64,000 bases of DNA from Raoultibacter phocaeensis. Lineage in GTDB: Bacteria > Actinomycetota > Coriobacteriia > Coriobacteriales > Eggerthellaceae. This document shows positions 40,483-48,460 of this stretch, one piece after another. A program made the translations under genes and the position numbers. The stretch is taken from positions 558,001 to 622,000 of the forward strand of contig NZ_CABDUX010000002.1 in NCBI RefSeq assembly GCF_901411515.1, written 5' to 3'. Under the pieces are notes generated by a model, which worked only from the letters and a program-made list of their open reading frames with translations, was not told the DNA's origin and did no database searches. Positions within the stretch are counted from its first letter, which is position 1; each line of letters begins with the position of its first letter.

Positions 40483-40774
40483 GATTCTCCCCGTTATAGA
40501 ACTCCCTGCCGCTCAGTATAGCACCGGGAATGGCGGATTGACAGAGGTGCCGAAGCACGGAGCCCATGCTTTCATGTCTTCGACGGTCGTTTCAAACGAG
40601 TTGAACGGCGGCTCAGGGCGACCCTGTCAGGAATCCGACCATCCAGCTGACAATCGCCGTTTTTCGTGCTTTTCCGTATCGTAATGATTCCCGACGAGTA
40701 ACGGTTGATCTTCTTTTTCGATTCGGCTTCGACGGAAGGATACGATGCTGTCAAACCGATTTGAAGGAGCGATC

Positions 40775-43423
40775 ATGACAGCGCAGCCCTACCGCCTTAC
40801 GGCGGATGAGGTCATCGAAGAGCAGCAAAGCAGCCCAGAAGGGCTGACCCCCGAGGAAGCGAAGGAGCGGCTTGCGCGCTTCGGGGAAAACGAGCTGTAC
40901 GAGAGCGAAGGCAAAAGCGCGATCGCTGTATTCTTCGGGCAGTTCAAAGATCTGCTCGTCATCATCCTCATCGTCGCTGCCGTCATATCGCTTTTGTCGG
41001 GCCATCTGGAGAGCACGATCGTCATCTTCGTCGTCATCGTCTTGAACGCGGTGCTCGGCACCGTGCAGACCATCAAGGCCGAGCAATCGCTTGCGAGCCT
41101 CAAAGAGATGAGCGCACCGGCAGCCCGCGTCGTGCGCTCAGGCGAGCGCGCCCTTGTGCCCGCTGCCGAGGTGGTACCGGGCGACGTGCTCGAACTCGAA
41201 GCAGGCGATTTGGTGGCAGCCGACGCGCGTATCGTGGAAAGCTTCTCGCTCAAGGTGAACGAGAGCGCGCTGACGGGGGAGAGCGAGAGCGTGGAGAAGA
41301 TCGCAGACGCGCTCGACGGCGCGGACATCCCCATCGGGGATCGCGACAACATGGTGTTCTCGGGCTCGCTTGTCACGTACGGGCGCGCGCGTGCCGTGGT
41401 CACTGCGACCGGCATGGCGACCGAGATCGGCAGGATCGCATCGCTCATGAACGAGACGAGCGCCCGCAAGACGCCGTTGCAGAAGAGCCTCGATGACTTC
41501 TCGGCGAAGCTCGCCATCGGCATTTTCATCATCTGCGGGATCGTGTTCGCCCTCTCGATATTCCGCAGCGGCATGAGCGTCATCGATTCGCTCATGTTCG
41601 CCGTCGCGCTCGCCGTAGCGGCAATCCCCGAAGCGCTCGGCTCCATCGTCACGATCATCCTCGCTATCGGCACGCAGAAGATGGCGAAGCAACATGCGAT
41701 CATCAAAGACCTCAAGGCGGTCGAATCGCTCGGCAGCGTTTCGGTGATCTGCTCGGACAAGACGGGCACGCTCACGCAGAACCGCATGAGCGTCCAGGGT
41801 ATCTACGTGGAGGACCGCTACGTTGCGTTTGCCGACATCGACCTCGACGATGCCGTGGAGCGCCGCCTTGTCGAGATCGGCCTGCTTGCAAGCGATGCGA
41901 CCACCGACGAGGCTACGGGTGCGGCGATCGGCGATCCCACCGAAGTGGCGCTCGTGCGCATCGGGGACAACCTCGCCATCGATGAGGGGGCGTTTCGTGC
42001 GAGCCATCCGCGGCTGGGCGAGCTCGCATTCGATTCCGACCGCAAGCTCATGAGTACGCTGCACCAGCGCTCAAGCGGTCCGACGCTTCTCACCAAAGGG
42101 GCGCTCGACGTGCTGCTCGACCGCTCCGTGAACGTGCTGACCGCAGACGGGGTCGTGCCTCTGACCGAAGAGCGCAAGGCCGCCATCCTCGACGAGAACC
42201 GCCGGCTTTCGGAAAACGGCCTGCGCGTGCTCGCCTTCGCCGAGCGCACGCTCGATGCAGTTCGCGAACCCGCGCTCGAAGACGAGTTCGGCTACACGTT
42301 CGTCGGGCTCGCGGCCATGATGGACCCGCCGCGACCCGAGGCGGTCCGTGCTGTGGCCGACGCGCGCAAAGCGGGCATCCGCACGGTTATGATCACGGGC
42401 GATCACAAGGTGACGGCCTCAGCCATTGCACGCGAGCTCGGCATACTCGGGCCCGACGATCGCGCTCTCGACGGCGCGGAGCTCGATGCGATGAGCGATG
42501 AGGAACTCGACCGCGAGCTCGCGCATATCTCGGTGTATGCCCGTGTATCGCCCGAGCACAAGATCCGCATCGTGTCGGCGTGGCAGCGCAGAGGCTCGAT
42601 CGTGGCGATGACCGGCGACGGCGTGAACGACGCGCCCGCGCTCAAGCAGGCCGACATCGGCGTGGCGATGGGCATCACCGGCACCGAGGTGAGCAAGGAC
42701 GCTGCGTCGATGATCCTCTCCGACGATAACTTCGCCACCATCGTGCGGGCGGTGGAGAACGGGCGCGGGGTGTACGCGAACATCAAGGGCACCGTGCACT
42801 TCTTGCTTTCGGGCAACGCGGCGGGGATCTTAAGCGTGCTGTTCGCCTCGCTTGCCGCGCTTCCCGCACCGTTCGCTCCGGTGCAGCTTCTGTTCATCAA
42901 CCTTTTGACCGACAGCCTGCCCGCGGTTTCGATCGGCATGGAACCTGTGGCCGACGACGTGCTCGCGCACAAGCCGCGCGATCCGAAGGAGCCCATCTTA
43001 GATAAGAGGCTGCTCGCGCAGATCGGCATCGAGGGCGTGCTGATCACGATCCCCACGATGGCCGCGTTTTTCATCGGCCTCGATGCGGGTGGCGCCGCCC
43101 TTGCGATGACCATGGCGTTCGCGACGCTCTCGCTCGCACGGCTGTTCCACGGATTCAACTGCCGCGGCAACGCCTCGATCTTCCACTTGGGGCTTTTGAG
43201 CAATCCCTATACGCTCGGGGCGTTCGTGCTCGGCGTCGTGCTGCTTGCCGCCGTACTGTTCATCCCGGCTCTGCACCCGTTCGTACAGGTTGTCGAGATC
43301 ACGGCGGGCCAGGCGGGTTTGATCGCGGCGCTGGCGTTCGCACCCACCGCGGTTATACAATTGTACCGTGTGGTAAGGGGGTTGGTCACGCGGAAGGAAG
43401 ACAGCCATGAAGCGCAACGCTAA
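40775..43423 (+). CDS. P-type cation-transporting ATPase (type II, probable Ca2+)
   Basis: 882 residues. N-terminal cation-ATPase domain (GLTPEEAKERLARFGENEL), actuator motif NESALTGESESVEK (TGES), M4 segment AVAAIPEALGSIVTIILAIG, phosphorylation site CSDKTGTLTQN (D328), ATP-binding part (LAFDSDRKLMSTL, MITGDHKVTASAIA), hinge AMTGDGVNDAPALKQADIG and the C-terminal membrane domain with INLLTDSLPAVSIGME. This is the P2A layout. M4 reads IPEAL where SERCA-type pumps usually have IPEGLP; the M4 glutamate is kept. AAGGAG precedes ATG 40775. The last 17 bases overlap the hydrolase gene. Confidence 0.92.
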   Translation: MTAQPYRLTADEVIEEQQSSPEGLTPEEAKERLARFGENELYESEGKSAIAVFFGQFKDLLVIILIVAAVISLLSGHLESTIVIFVVIVLNAVLGTVQTIKAEQSLASLKEMSAPAARVVRSGERALVPAAEVVPGDVLELEAGDLVAADARIVESFSLKVNESALTGESESVEKIADALDGADIPIGDRDNMVFSGSLVTYGRARAVVTATGMATEIGRIASLMNETSARKTPLQKSLDDFSAKLAIGIFIICGIVFALSIFRSGMSVIDSLMFAVALAVAAIPEALGSIVTIILAIGTQKMAKQHAIIKDLKAVESLGSVSVICSDKTGTLTQNRMSVQGIYVEDRYVAFADIDLDDAVERRLVEIGLLASDATTDEATGAAIGDPTEVALVRIGDNLAIDEGAFRASHPRLGELAFDSDRKLMSTLHQRSSGPTLLTKGALDVLLDRSVNVLTADGVVPLTEERKAAILDENRRLSENGLRVLAFAERTLDAVREPALEDEFGYTFVGLAAMMDPPRPEAVRAVADARKAGIRTVMITGDHKVTASAIARELGILGPDDRALDGAELDAMSDEELDRELAHISVYARVSPEHKIRIVSAWQRRGSIVAMTGDGVNDAPALKQADIGVAMGITGTEVSKDAASMILSDDNFATIVRAVENGRGVYANIKGTVHFLLSGNAAGILSVLFASLAALPAPFAPVQLLFINLLTDSLPAVSIGMEPVADDVLAHKPRDPKEPILDKRLLAQIGIEGVLITIPTMAAFFIGLDAGGAALAMTMAFATLSLARLFHGFNCRGNASIFHLGLLSNPYTLGAFVLGVVLLAAVLFIPALHPFVQVVEITAGQAGLIAALAFAPTAVIQLYRVVRGLVTRKEDSHEAQR

Positions 43424-44555
43424 AGCTATCGGATGGATTGCAGGCGTCGGTGCAGGTGTTCTCGCGCTTGCGGCGGCGTCCGTTGTGCTCATCGGCAATG
43501 CGGCCATCGATTTCGCCCTCGTACCTGGCAAGGACGGCAAGACCGGGCGCATGCGCAAACCCGACCGCATCGGGGGCGATCTGGCAAACGGGTCGGTCGA
43601 TCGCAGCGTGCGCGGTCTCGTTGAGCGCAACCGCCGTGCGATCCGCGAGAAACGCGACGAGTGGCTTTCGACGGTGGACGTGGAGCGCGTGTTCATCAAG
43701 TCGTCGTGCGATTCGGGGGCTTTGCAGTGCGCGTATGCGGGCGAGGGGGGCCGCGATGCGCGAGCAGGGAATTCGGTTCGACATGGCGTCCGTGCGCGCC
43801 GCCACGAGCATCGAGGCGCGCACGCATTCGGCCACGGCGAGCCGTTCGACCTTGCGGGCTTCGTCTATCCCGCGCGCGAGCGCACAGCGAAATGGGCTGT
43901 TCTCGTGCATGGCTACACCAACGACCATACCGATATGGAGCACATCGGCGCCTTCTACGCCGAGCGCGGCTACAACGTGTTTGCCCCCGATCTGCGGGCA
44001 CAGGGTGAAAGCGGCGGCGACCTCATCGGCATGGGCTGGACCGATCGCAACGACCTCGTGCTGTGGATCGACTACCTTGTGAAAAGATTCGGAAGCGACA
44101 TCTCGATCGTCTTGCACGGTGTATCGATGGGCGGGGCGGCGGTGTGCATGGCGTCGGGCGAGCGGCTGCCCGCTCAGGTGAGAGCCGTCGTGTCCGATTG
44201 CGCGTTCACCGATGTGGAAAGTATGTTCGCGGGCCAGGTCAAGAAGCTCTACGGCTTGCCCAGACACCCCGTCGTCGACGACGGCCGCATCATGCTCAAG
44301 GCGCGGGGCGGCTACGATATCAAGCACGCCTCGGCGCTCGACCAGGTGAAGCAAAGCTGCACGCCCACGCTGTTCATCCATGGGGCGAGCGACGGGTTCG
44401 TGCCGCCCGCCATGGCTCGCGCGCTGTTCGAGGCGTGCTCGGCACCCGAGAAGCGCCTGCTCGTCATGAGGGGAGCGGGCCATGCGCTTGCCGCCGAAAC
44501 CGACCCCGATTTGTATTTCCGGACGGTGTTCGACTTCCTTCAGGGGAAGATGTAA
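43407..44555 (+). CDS. Alpha/beta-hydrolase with N-terminal membrane anchor
   Basis: 382 residues. One N-terminal transmembrane segment (AIGWIAGVGAGVLALAAASVVLIG), then an alpha/beta-hydrolase fold: oxyanion region WAVLVHGYTND, nucleophile elbow LHGVSMGGAAV, an acid near TLFIHGASDGFVPP and the histidine in MRGAGHALA. It resembles the BEM46/YqkD-like hydrolases. A stretch of about 35 residues before the fold (GRDARAGNSVRHGVRARRHEHRGAH) is unusually rich in Arg and His and may come from two compensating frameshifts or relaxed sequence. GGAAGG precedes the ATG, which overlaps the ATPase gene by 17 bases. Substrate unknown. Confidence 0.82.
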   Translation: MKRNAKAIGWIAGVGAGVLALAAASVVLIGNAAIDFALVPGKDGKTGRMRKPDRIGGDLANGSVDRSVRGLVERNRRAIREKRDEWLSTVDVERVFIKSSCDSGALQCAYAGEGGRDARAGNSVRHGVRARRHEHRGAHAFGHGEPFDLAGFVYPARERTAKWAVLVHGYTNDHTDMEHIGAFYAERGYNVFAPDLRAQGESGGDLIGMGWTDRNDLVLWIDYLVKRFGSDISIVLHGVSMGGAAVCMASGERLPAQVRAVVSDCAFTDVESMFAGQVKKLYGLPRHPVVDDGRIMLKARGGYDIKHASALDQVKQSCTPTLFIHGASDGFVPPAMARALFEACSAPEKRLLVMRGAGHALAAETDPDLYFRTVFDFLQGKM

Positions 44556-44582
44556 CAAGCGCTAGCATGACCGATCCATGCC

Positions 44583-46007
44583 TTATGCAAACCCGAACAC
44601 CATGCACAGCGCGGGCAGGAGCGTGGAGGTGAGCACCACGAGGAGCACCGTGGGCATCCAGCCGATCTTCACCATGTCGGACATGCGGTAGTACCCGGTC
44701 GAATACGTGAGAATGGGCACGCAGTCGAGCGGCAGGATGTAGGCGAGTGAGGCGTGCAGGGCAACTACCATGAGCATGCAGTACATGCTGATGCCGAAAT
44801 CGCCCGCGATCACACCGAACGGATAGGCGAGGATGCCCGCCACAGCCGGCCCCACGGGAACGATGTTGTGCACGATGGCGCCGATGGCGGACAGCACGAG
44901 CAGGATGACGAGCGGTATCTTCCAGCTTTCGGGCAGAGCACCCACGACGGCTGTAACCATCCAATCGCCGGCACCGGTTGCCACCACGAAGTGCGCGACC
45001 GATAAGATGCACATGATCATGACGAGTACTCCCCAGTTCATGCGCGAAACGAGTCCCTTGAACTCGAGGGTAGAGCATCCGGGCACCGAGAGTAGCACGA
45101 CGGCGAAGATGGCGATCATGGCGGTGTTGAGCACGGGTATCCACGAACTCAGAATCCAGAACACCATGGCAAGCGCGATAATGACGACGGTCATGAGTTC
45201 GGGGCGGGTGACTTTTCCCATGTGCGAGGCCTCGGCCATGGTGATATCGATCGACGATTGCGAGATGGGCTCCGGTTTGAAGAAGCGGGTGATGATGAAC
45301 CACGAGGCGAACAGCATGATGAGACAGAACGGCAGTCCGAGCATCGACCATTCGACGAAGTTTATGTTCACACCGAACAGCGACGAGAACAACCCGACGG
45401 TGACTATGTTGCACCCGTTGCCGGTCATGACTGCACAGCCGCCCGCATACGAGGCCCAGGGTATGGCGATCATGAGGGCCTTTCCCATGGGCGATGCGAG
45501 CTTTTCCGCTTCGTTGAGTTCGAGTAGCCGTTTGCCCACCGATATGAACACGCCGCATGCAGCCACGTCCGACATGAAGAACGAGAGAAAGGCCGTCGCG
45601 CACATGAAGCCGAGCAGCATCTTGTTCGTGCTGGTGCCCGACCATCGAAGCACGAACGCGGCGATGCGGGTGGGTATGGTGGTGGCATCGAGTGCGACGG
45701 TGAACGCGAACGTTCCCATAAGGAAGAACACGGTCGAACCCATGGCGTTCGCATACGCATCCTCGAACGTGCATACGCCCATGATCGGCATCATCACAAG
45801 GATGAGCAGCGCCGTTGCGGGCAAGGGCAGCGATTCGGTTACCCACAAAAGTATGCCCGCCCCGAGAATTCCCAGAACCATACGGCCCTCGTAGGAAAGT
45901 CCCTCGGTCGCCGGGGCGAGTGCCGTTGCGGCTACGATGCCGATAGCGAGCAAGATGCACACGACGGCGCGCGGACGCAGCGCGGTTCGCTGTATGGCTT
46001 CAGACAT
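44583..46007 (-). CDS. DASS/SLC13-family anion transporter (locus 1, second copy)
   Basis: 474 residues, about eleven transmembrane segments. Family signs: ITESLP-like VTESLPLPATALLILVMMP near the N-terminus, the substrate loop MTGNGCNIVTVG, and the second hairpin IVPVGPAVAGILAYP. These proteins carry di- or tricarboxylates or sulfate, often sodium-coupled. It is the last gene of the minus-strand operon that begins with the molybdenum enzyme at 51073, after another DASS gene. GGGGG lies upstream of the ATG. Carriage of the aromatic acid substrate or product of the molybdenum enzyme is an inference from position. Confidence 0.85.
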   Translation of the reverse strand: MSEAIQRTALRPRAVVCILLAIGIVAATALAPATEGLSYEGRMVLGILGAGILLWVTESLPLPATALLILVMMPIMGVCTFEDAYANAMGSTVFFLMGTFAFTVALDATTIPTRIAAFVLRWSGTSTNKMLLGFMCATAFLSFFMSDVAACGVFISVGKRLLELNEAEKLASPMGKALMIAIPWASYAGGCAVMTGNGCNIVTVGLFSSLFGVNINFVEWSMLGLPFCLIMLFASWFIITRFFKPEPISQSSIDITMAEASHMGKVTRPELMTVVIIALAMVFWILSSWIPVLNTAMIAIFAVVLLSVPGCSTLEFKGLVSRMNWGVLVMIMCILSVAHFVVATGAGDWMVTAVVGALPESWKIPLVILLVLSAIGAIVHNIVPVGPAVAGILAYPFGVIAGDFGISMYCMLMVVALHASLAYILPLDCVPILTYSTGYYRMSDMVKIGWMPTVLLVVLTSTLLPALCMVFGFA

Positions 46008-46049
46008 GATTAACCCCCGTTACGTGATGCCTGTCCTTGTGCTTTCGTA

Positions 46050-46126
46050 GCACCCGAGCAGGCGTATCCCCTGGAATGGTTTTGCTCGGGTGCGTCGCAC
46101 GGGTTCCCAAGCGAAGGAGCCCGTGC
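46050..46126. promoter_or_regulatory. Two perfect hairpins between the DASS transporter genes of locus 1
   Basis: First hairpin: arms 46050-46060 (GCACCCGAGCA) and 46083-46093 (TGCTCGGGTGC). Second: arms 46097-46103 (GCACGGG) and 46120-46126 (CCCGTGC). They fill most of the 139-base gap. Neither is followed by a T-run. Confidence 0.55.
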
Positions 46127-46146
46127 GAATCGTGCGGATCGATACG

Positions 46147-47565
46147 TTACAACGCTCCCAGCATGGGTGGAACGACGAGCAGAAATGCGCTGAAGAATAC
46201 CATCGTCGCGATAGTGACGGGAAGCCCGCCCTTCCACATCTCGTTGAACTTGTAGTACCCGCCCGCATACGAAACGAGCAGGACCGAATCCAAGGGAACG
46301 AGGAAGCAGAGGGCGCACCACAGAGCCAGCATGAGGATAGTTGCCGTGAAGTTGCCGCCGACCGCCGCCACGAGGCCGAGCACGGGCGCGGTCACGAGAG
46401 CCGCAAGGCCCGGGCCCGAGGGGAAGAAGTTGTGCACGATGGCCAGCACGACGCTGATAACCATGAACAGCATGACGAAGCTCATATCGGACGTCACGCC
46501 GAGCAGCATGTTGACGATCCATGCGACGGAGCCCGCTGCCGACATGGCGGCGACGATACCGTTGATGGACGCCATCATGAGCAGGATGTCCCACGGGCTT
46601 TCGGATCGGTACTGCTTCGTCGTGATCATGGACGTACCGGGCAAGAACAGGAGGCCGAGCGCGACGAGCGCGACGAACGTGGTGTTGAGCGCGGGAATCC
46701 AAGAACTTGCGATCCAGCATACGAGTGCGACGAGCAGCACACCGATGTTGAACTTCTCTTTGAAGTCCATGGGCGGCAGCGCGGATACTTCGCCGAGGAA
46801 CGCATCGACGGTCTCTTGGCTCAAGGGTTCGGGCTTGTATACCTTGACAAGAATGATCCAGCAGGCGATGAGGCTCAGCGTTACCGGGATGATGGTGTAG
46901 CCGAACCATTCCGCAAACGTGATGGTGACGCCGCACGCGGTTTCAGCGAGGCCGAGCACGACGACGTTGATGGGCGTGCCTGATGGCAACAGGCATCCGC
47001 CGAACATGACGGCGAACGGAATTGCGAGCGCAAGGCAGCGACCCATGTTGGATTCGCCCGGTTTGGCACCGGCCGCACGCAAAAGCGATGCCGCGAAACC
47101 CATCATGATGGCGGTAAGCGCGATGTTCGACATGACCATCGAGATGATGGCGGAGATCACCATGAAACCCAGTATGACCAGGTTGATGTTGCCCTTCACC
47201 ATTTTCACGACCATGGCTATCAAGCGCTGGGGGAACGTGGACACCCCGAGAAACGTCGTGAAGCCGAAGATGCCGATGAACATCCAGAGCGATCCCGTAA
47301 ACGTTGCCGCCCAGATGTCGTTGTAGGCGGCGATCCCCAAAAACCCGCACATCGCCACCATGACAAGCGAAGTGATGGGCAAAGGCAGCGCCTCGGTCGC
47401 CCACATGACCACGGCGGCTAGCAGGACCATGATGGCCGCCTGGCCCTCGCGTGTTAAGTCGGGCGACCAGAGCGGGCCGAACTGCCCGATGATGATCATG
47501 ACGATGGCAACGGCGATCCAGATCCATTTGAAGACCACCTTGTTGCCCTTGGCTGTTTCAGCCAT
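46147..47565 (-). CDS. DASS/SLC13-family anion transporter (locus 1, first copy)
   Basis: 472 residues, polytopic. Shows ATEALPLPITSLVMVAMCGF, LLPSGTPINVVVLGLAE and FFPSGPGLAALVTAPVLG, the two symmetric substrate hairpins of the DASS fold. The ATG at 47565 has GGAAGGGG upstream; a longer in-frame start would overlap the ferredoxin subunit gene. It follows the molybdoenzyme and its iron-sulfur subunit in one operon. Together with its neighbour it could form separate import and export routes, but the substrate is not seen in the sequence. Confidence 0.86.
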   Translation of the reverse strand: MAETAKGNKVVFKWIWIAVAIVMIIIGQFGPLWSPDLTREGQAAIMVLLAAVVMWATEALPLPITSLVMVAMCGFLGIAAYNDIWAATFTGSLWMFIGIFGFTTFLGVSTFPQRLIAMVVKMVKGNINLVILGFMVISAIISMVMSNIALTAIMMGFAASLLRAAGAKPGESNMGRCLALAIPFAVMFGGCLLPSGTPINVVVLGLAETACGVTITFAEWFGYTIIPVTLSLIACWIILVKVYKPEPLSQETVDAFLGEVSALPPMDFKEKFNIGVLLVALVCWIASSWIPALNTTFVALVALGLLFLPGTSMITTKQYRSESPWDILLMMASINGIVAAMSAAGSVAWIVNMLLGVTSDMSFVMLFMVISVVLAIVHNFFPSGPGLAALVTAPVLGLVAAVGGNFTATILMLALWCALCFLVPLDSVLLVSYAGGYYKFNEMWKGGLPVTIATMVFFSAFLLVVPPMLGAL

Positions 47566-47595
47566 TGTTACCCCTTCCTGTTGTATCGTGTGTAG

Positions 47596-47630
47596 CCCCG
47601 CAGCGGCGCCGAACGTGCACCGCTGCGGGG
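47596..47630. promoter_or_regulatory. Perfect 11-bp hairpin between ferredoxin subunit and transporter (locus 1)
   Basis: Arms 47596-47606 (CCCCGCAGCGG) and 47620-47630 (CCGCTGCGGGG) with a 13-base loop, 18 bases behind the ferredoxin-subunit stop. No T-run. Could cause partial termination or mRNA processing so that enzyme and transporter are made in different amounts. Confidence 0.6.
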
Positions 47631-47647
47631 AAGATCCCAGGCTCGGT

Positions 47648-48457
47648 TTACGCAGCGGCATTCAGGAAGATGTCGCCTAAAACCACATCCTCTTCGGTGG
47701 TGTCGGCGGCAAGGACCACATCCTCGTAGCCGTCCACCTTCGCATGCACGGTATACGCCGCTTCGTCGAGCTCCTTGAAGCGGAACTCTCCGAACTCGTC
47801 GGTTTCGACTGAGGCGACCTCGGCGCCTTCGGCGTCGACGAGCTGTACGGTTGCGCCGACGATCACTTCGTTGATGGTGCGGTCCACGAGCACGCCGTAC
47901 ACCCAGCGTTTCGGGATGTTCATGTAGTACACGTGCGGATGCAGCTCTCCTGCGGCAGGCATGGGATAGGCTGCCTCGGGCACGTCCTCTTCGTCGATGT
48001 AGGCGAGGGCTCCCGTGGCGCATACGTCGACACAGCGCGGAGTTGTCCAGCCGTCGTCGAGCAGGTGGGCACAGCCCGTGCACTTCTGAGGAAGATCAAG
48101 CGCCTCGTTGTAGTACACGGCGCCGGCGGGGCAAGCATCCGCGATCGCTTTCTGGCCCTTCGCTTTTACCGGATCGATGATCACGAGCCCGTCGTCGCGG
48201 CGGTACACGGCGTTGTCGGTCGCAGCCTCCATGCAGGCGGCGTTTTCGCAGTGCCCGCACAGCACGGGTTGGTACTGTACTTTGATCTCGGGAATCTTGC
48301 CTCGGGTGGTCTGCTCGACCTTGCACCAGAACTGGCCGGTTGTGGGCTGTTCGGCAGCGATGGGGCTCCAATCGTTGCCGCAGTGCTCGTCTTTGCACGC
48401 CATCTGGCAACCGTAGCAGCCGTTGCACAGGCTGGCGTCAAACAGAATAGTCTTCAT
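47648..48457 (-). CDS. Ferredoxin-type electron-transfer subunit with C-terminal beta domain (locus 1)
   Basis: 269 residues. N-terminal part has the 4Fe-4S cysteine sets of the DMSO-reductase beta family: CNGCYGCQMACKDEHCGNDW, CGHCENAACMEA, CPAGAVYY, CTGCAHLLDDGW and CVDVCATGAL. The last 90 residues (VYGVLVDRTINEVIVGATVQ...EFGEFRFKELDEAAYTVHAKVDGYEDV) form a carboxypeptidase-regulatory/Cna-B-like beta domain. This combination matches the small subunit of pyrogallol transhydroxylase. It starts 3 bases behind the molybdenum-subunit stop. No signal peptide, so the complex is cytoplasmic. Confidence 0.88.
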   Translation of the reverse strand: MKTILFDASLCNGCYGCQMACKDEHCGNDWSPIAAEQPTTGQFWCKVEQTTRGKIPEIKVQYQPVLCGHCENAACMEAATDNAVYRRDDGLVIIDPVKAKGQKAIADACPAGAVYYNEALDLPQKCTGCAHLLDDGWTTPRCVDVCATGALAYIDEEDVPEAAYPMPAAGELHPHVYYMNIPKRWVYGVLVDRTINEVIVGATVQLVDAEGAEVASVETDEFGEFRFKELDEAAYTVHAKVDGYEDVVLAADTTEEDVVLGDIFLNAAA

Positions 48458-48460
48458 TCT

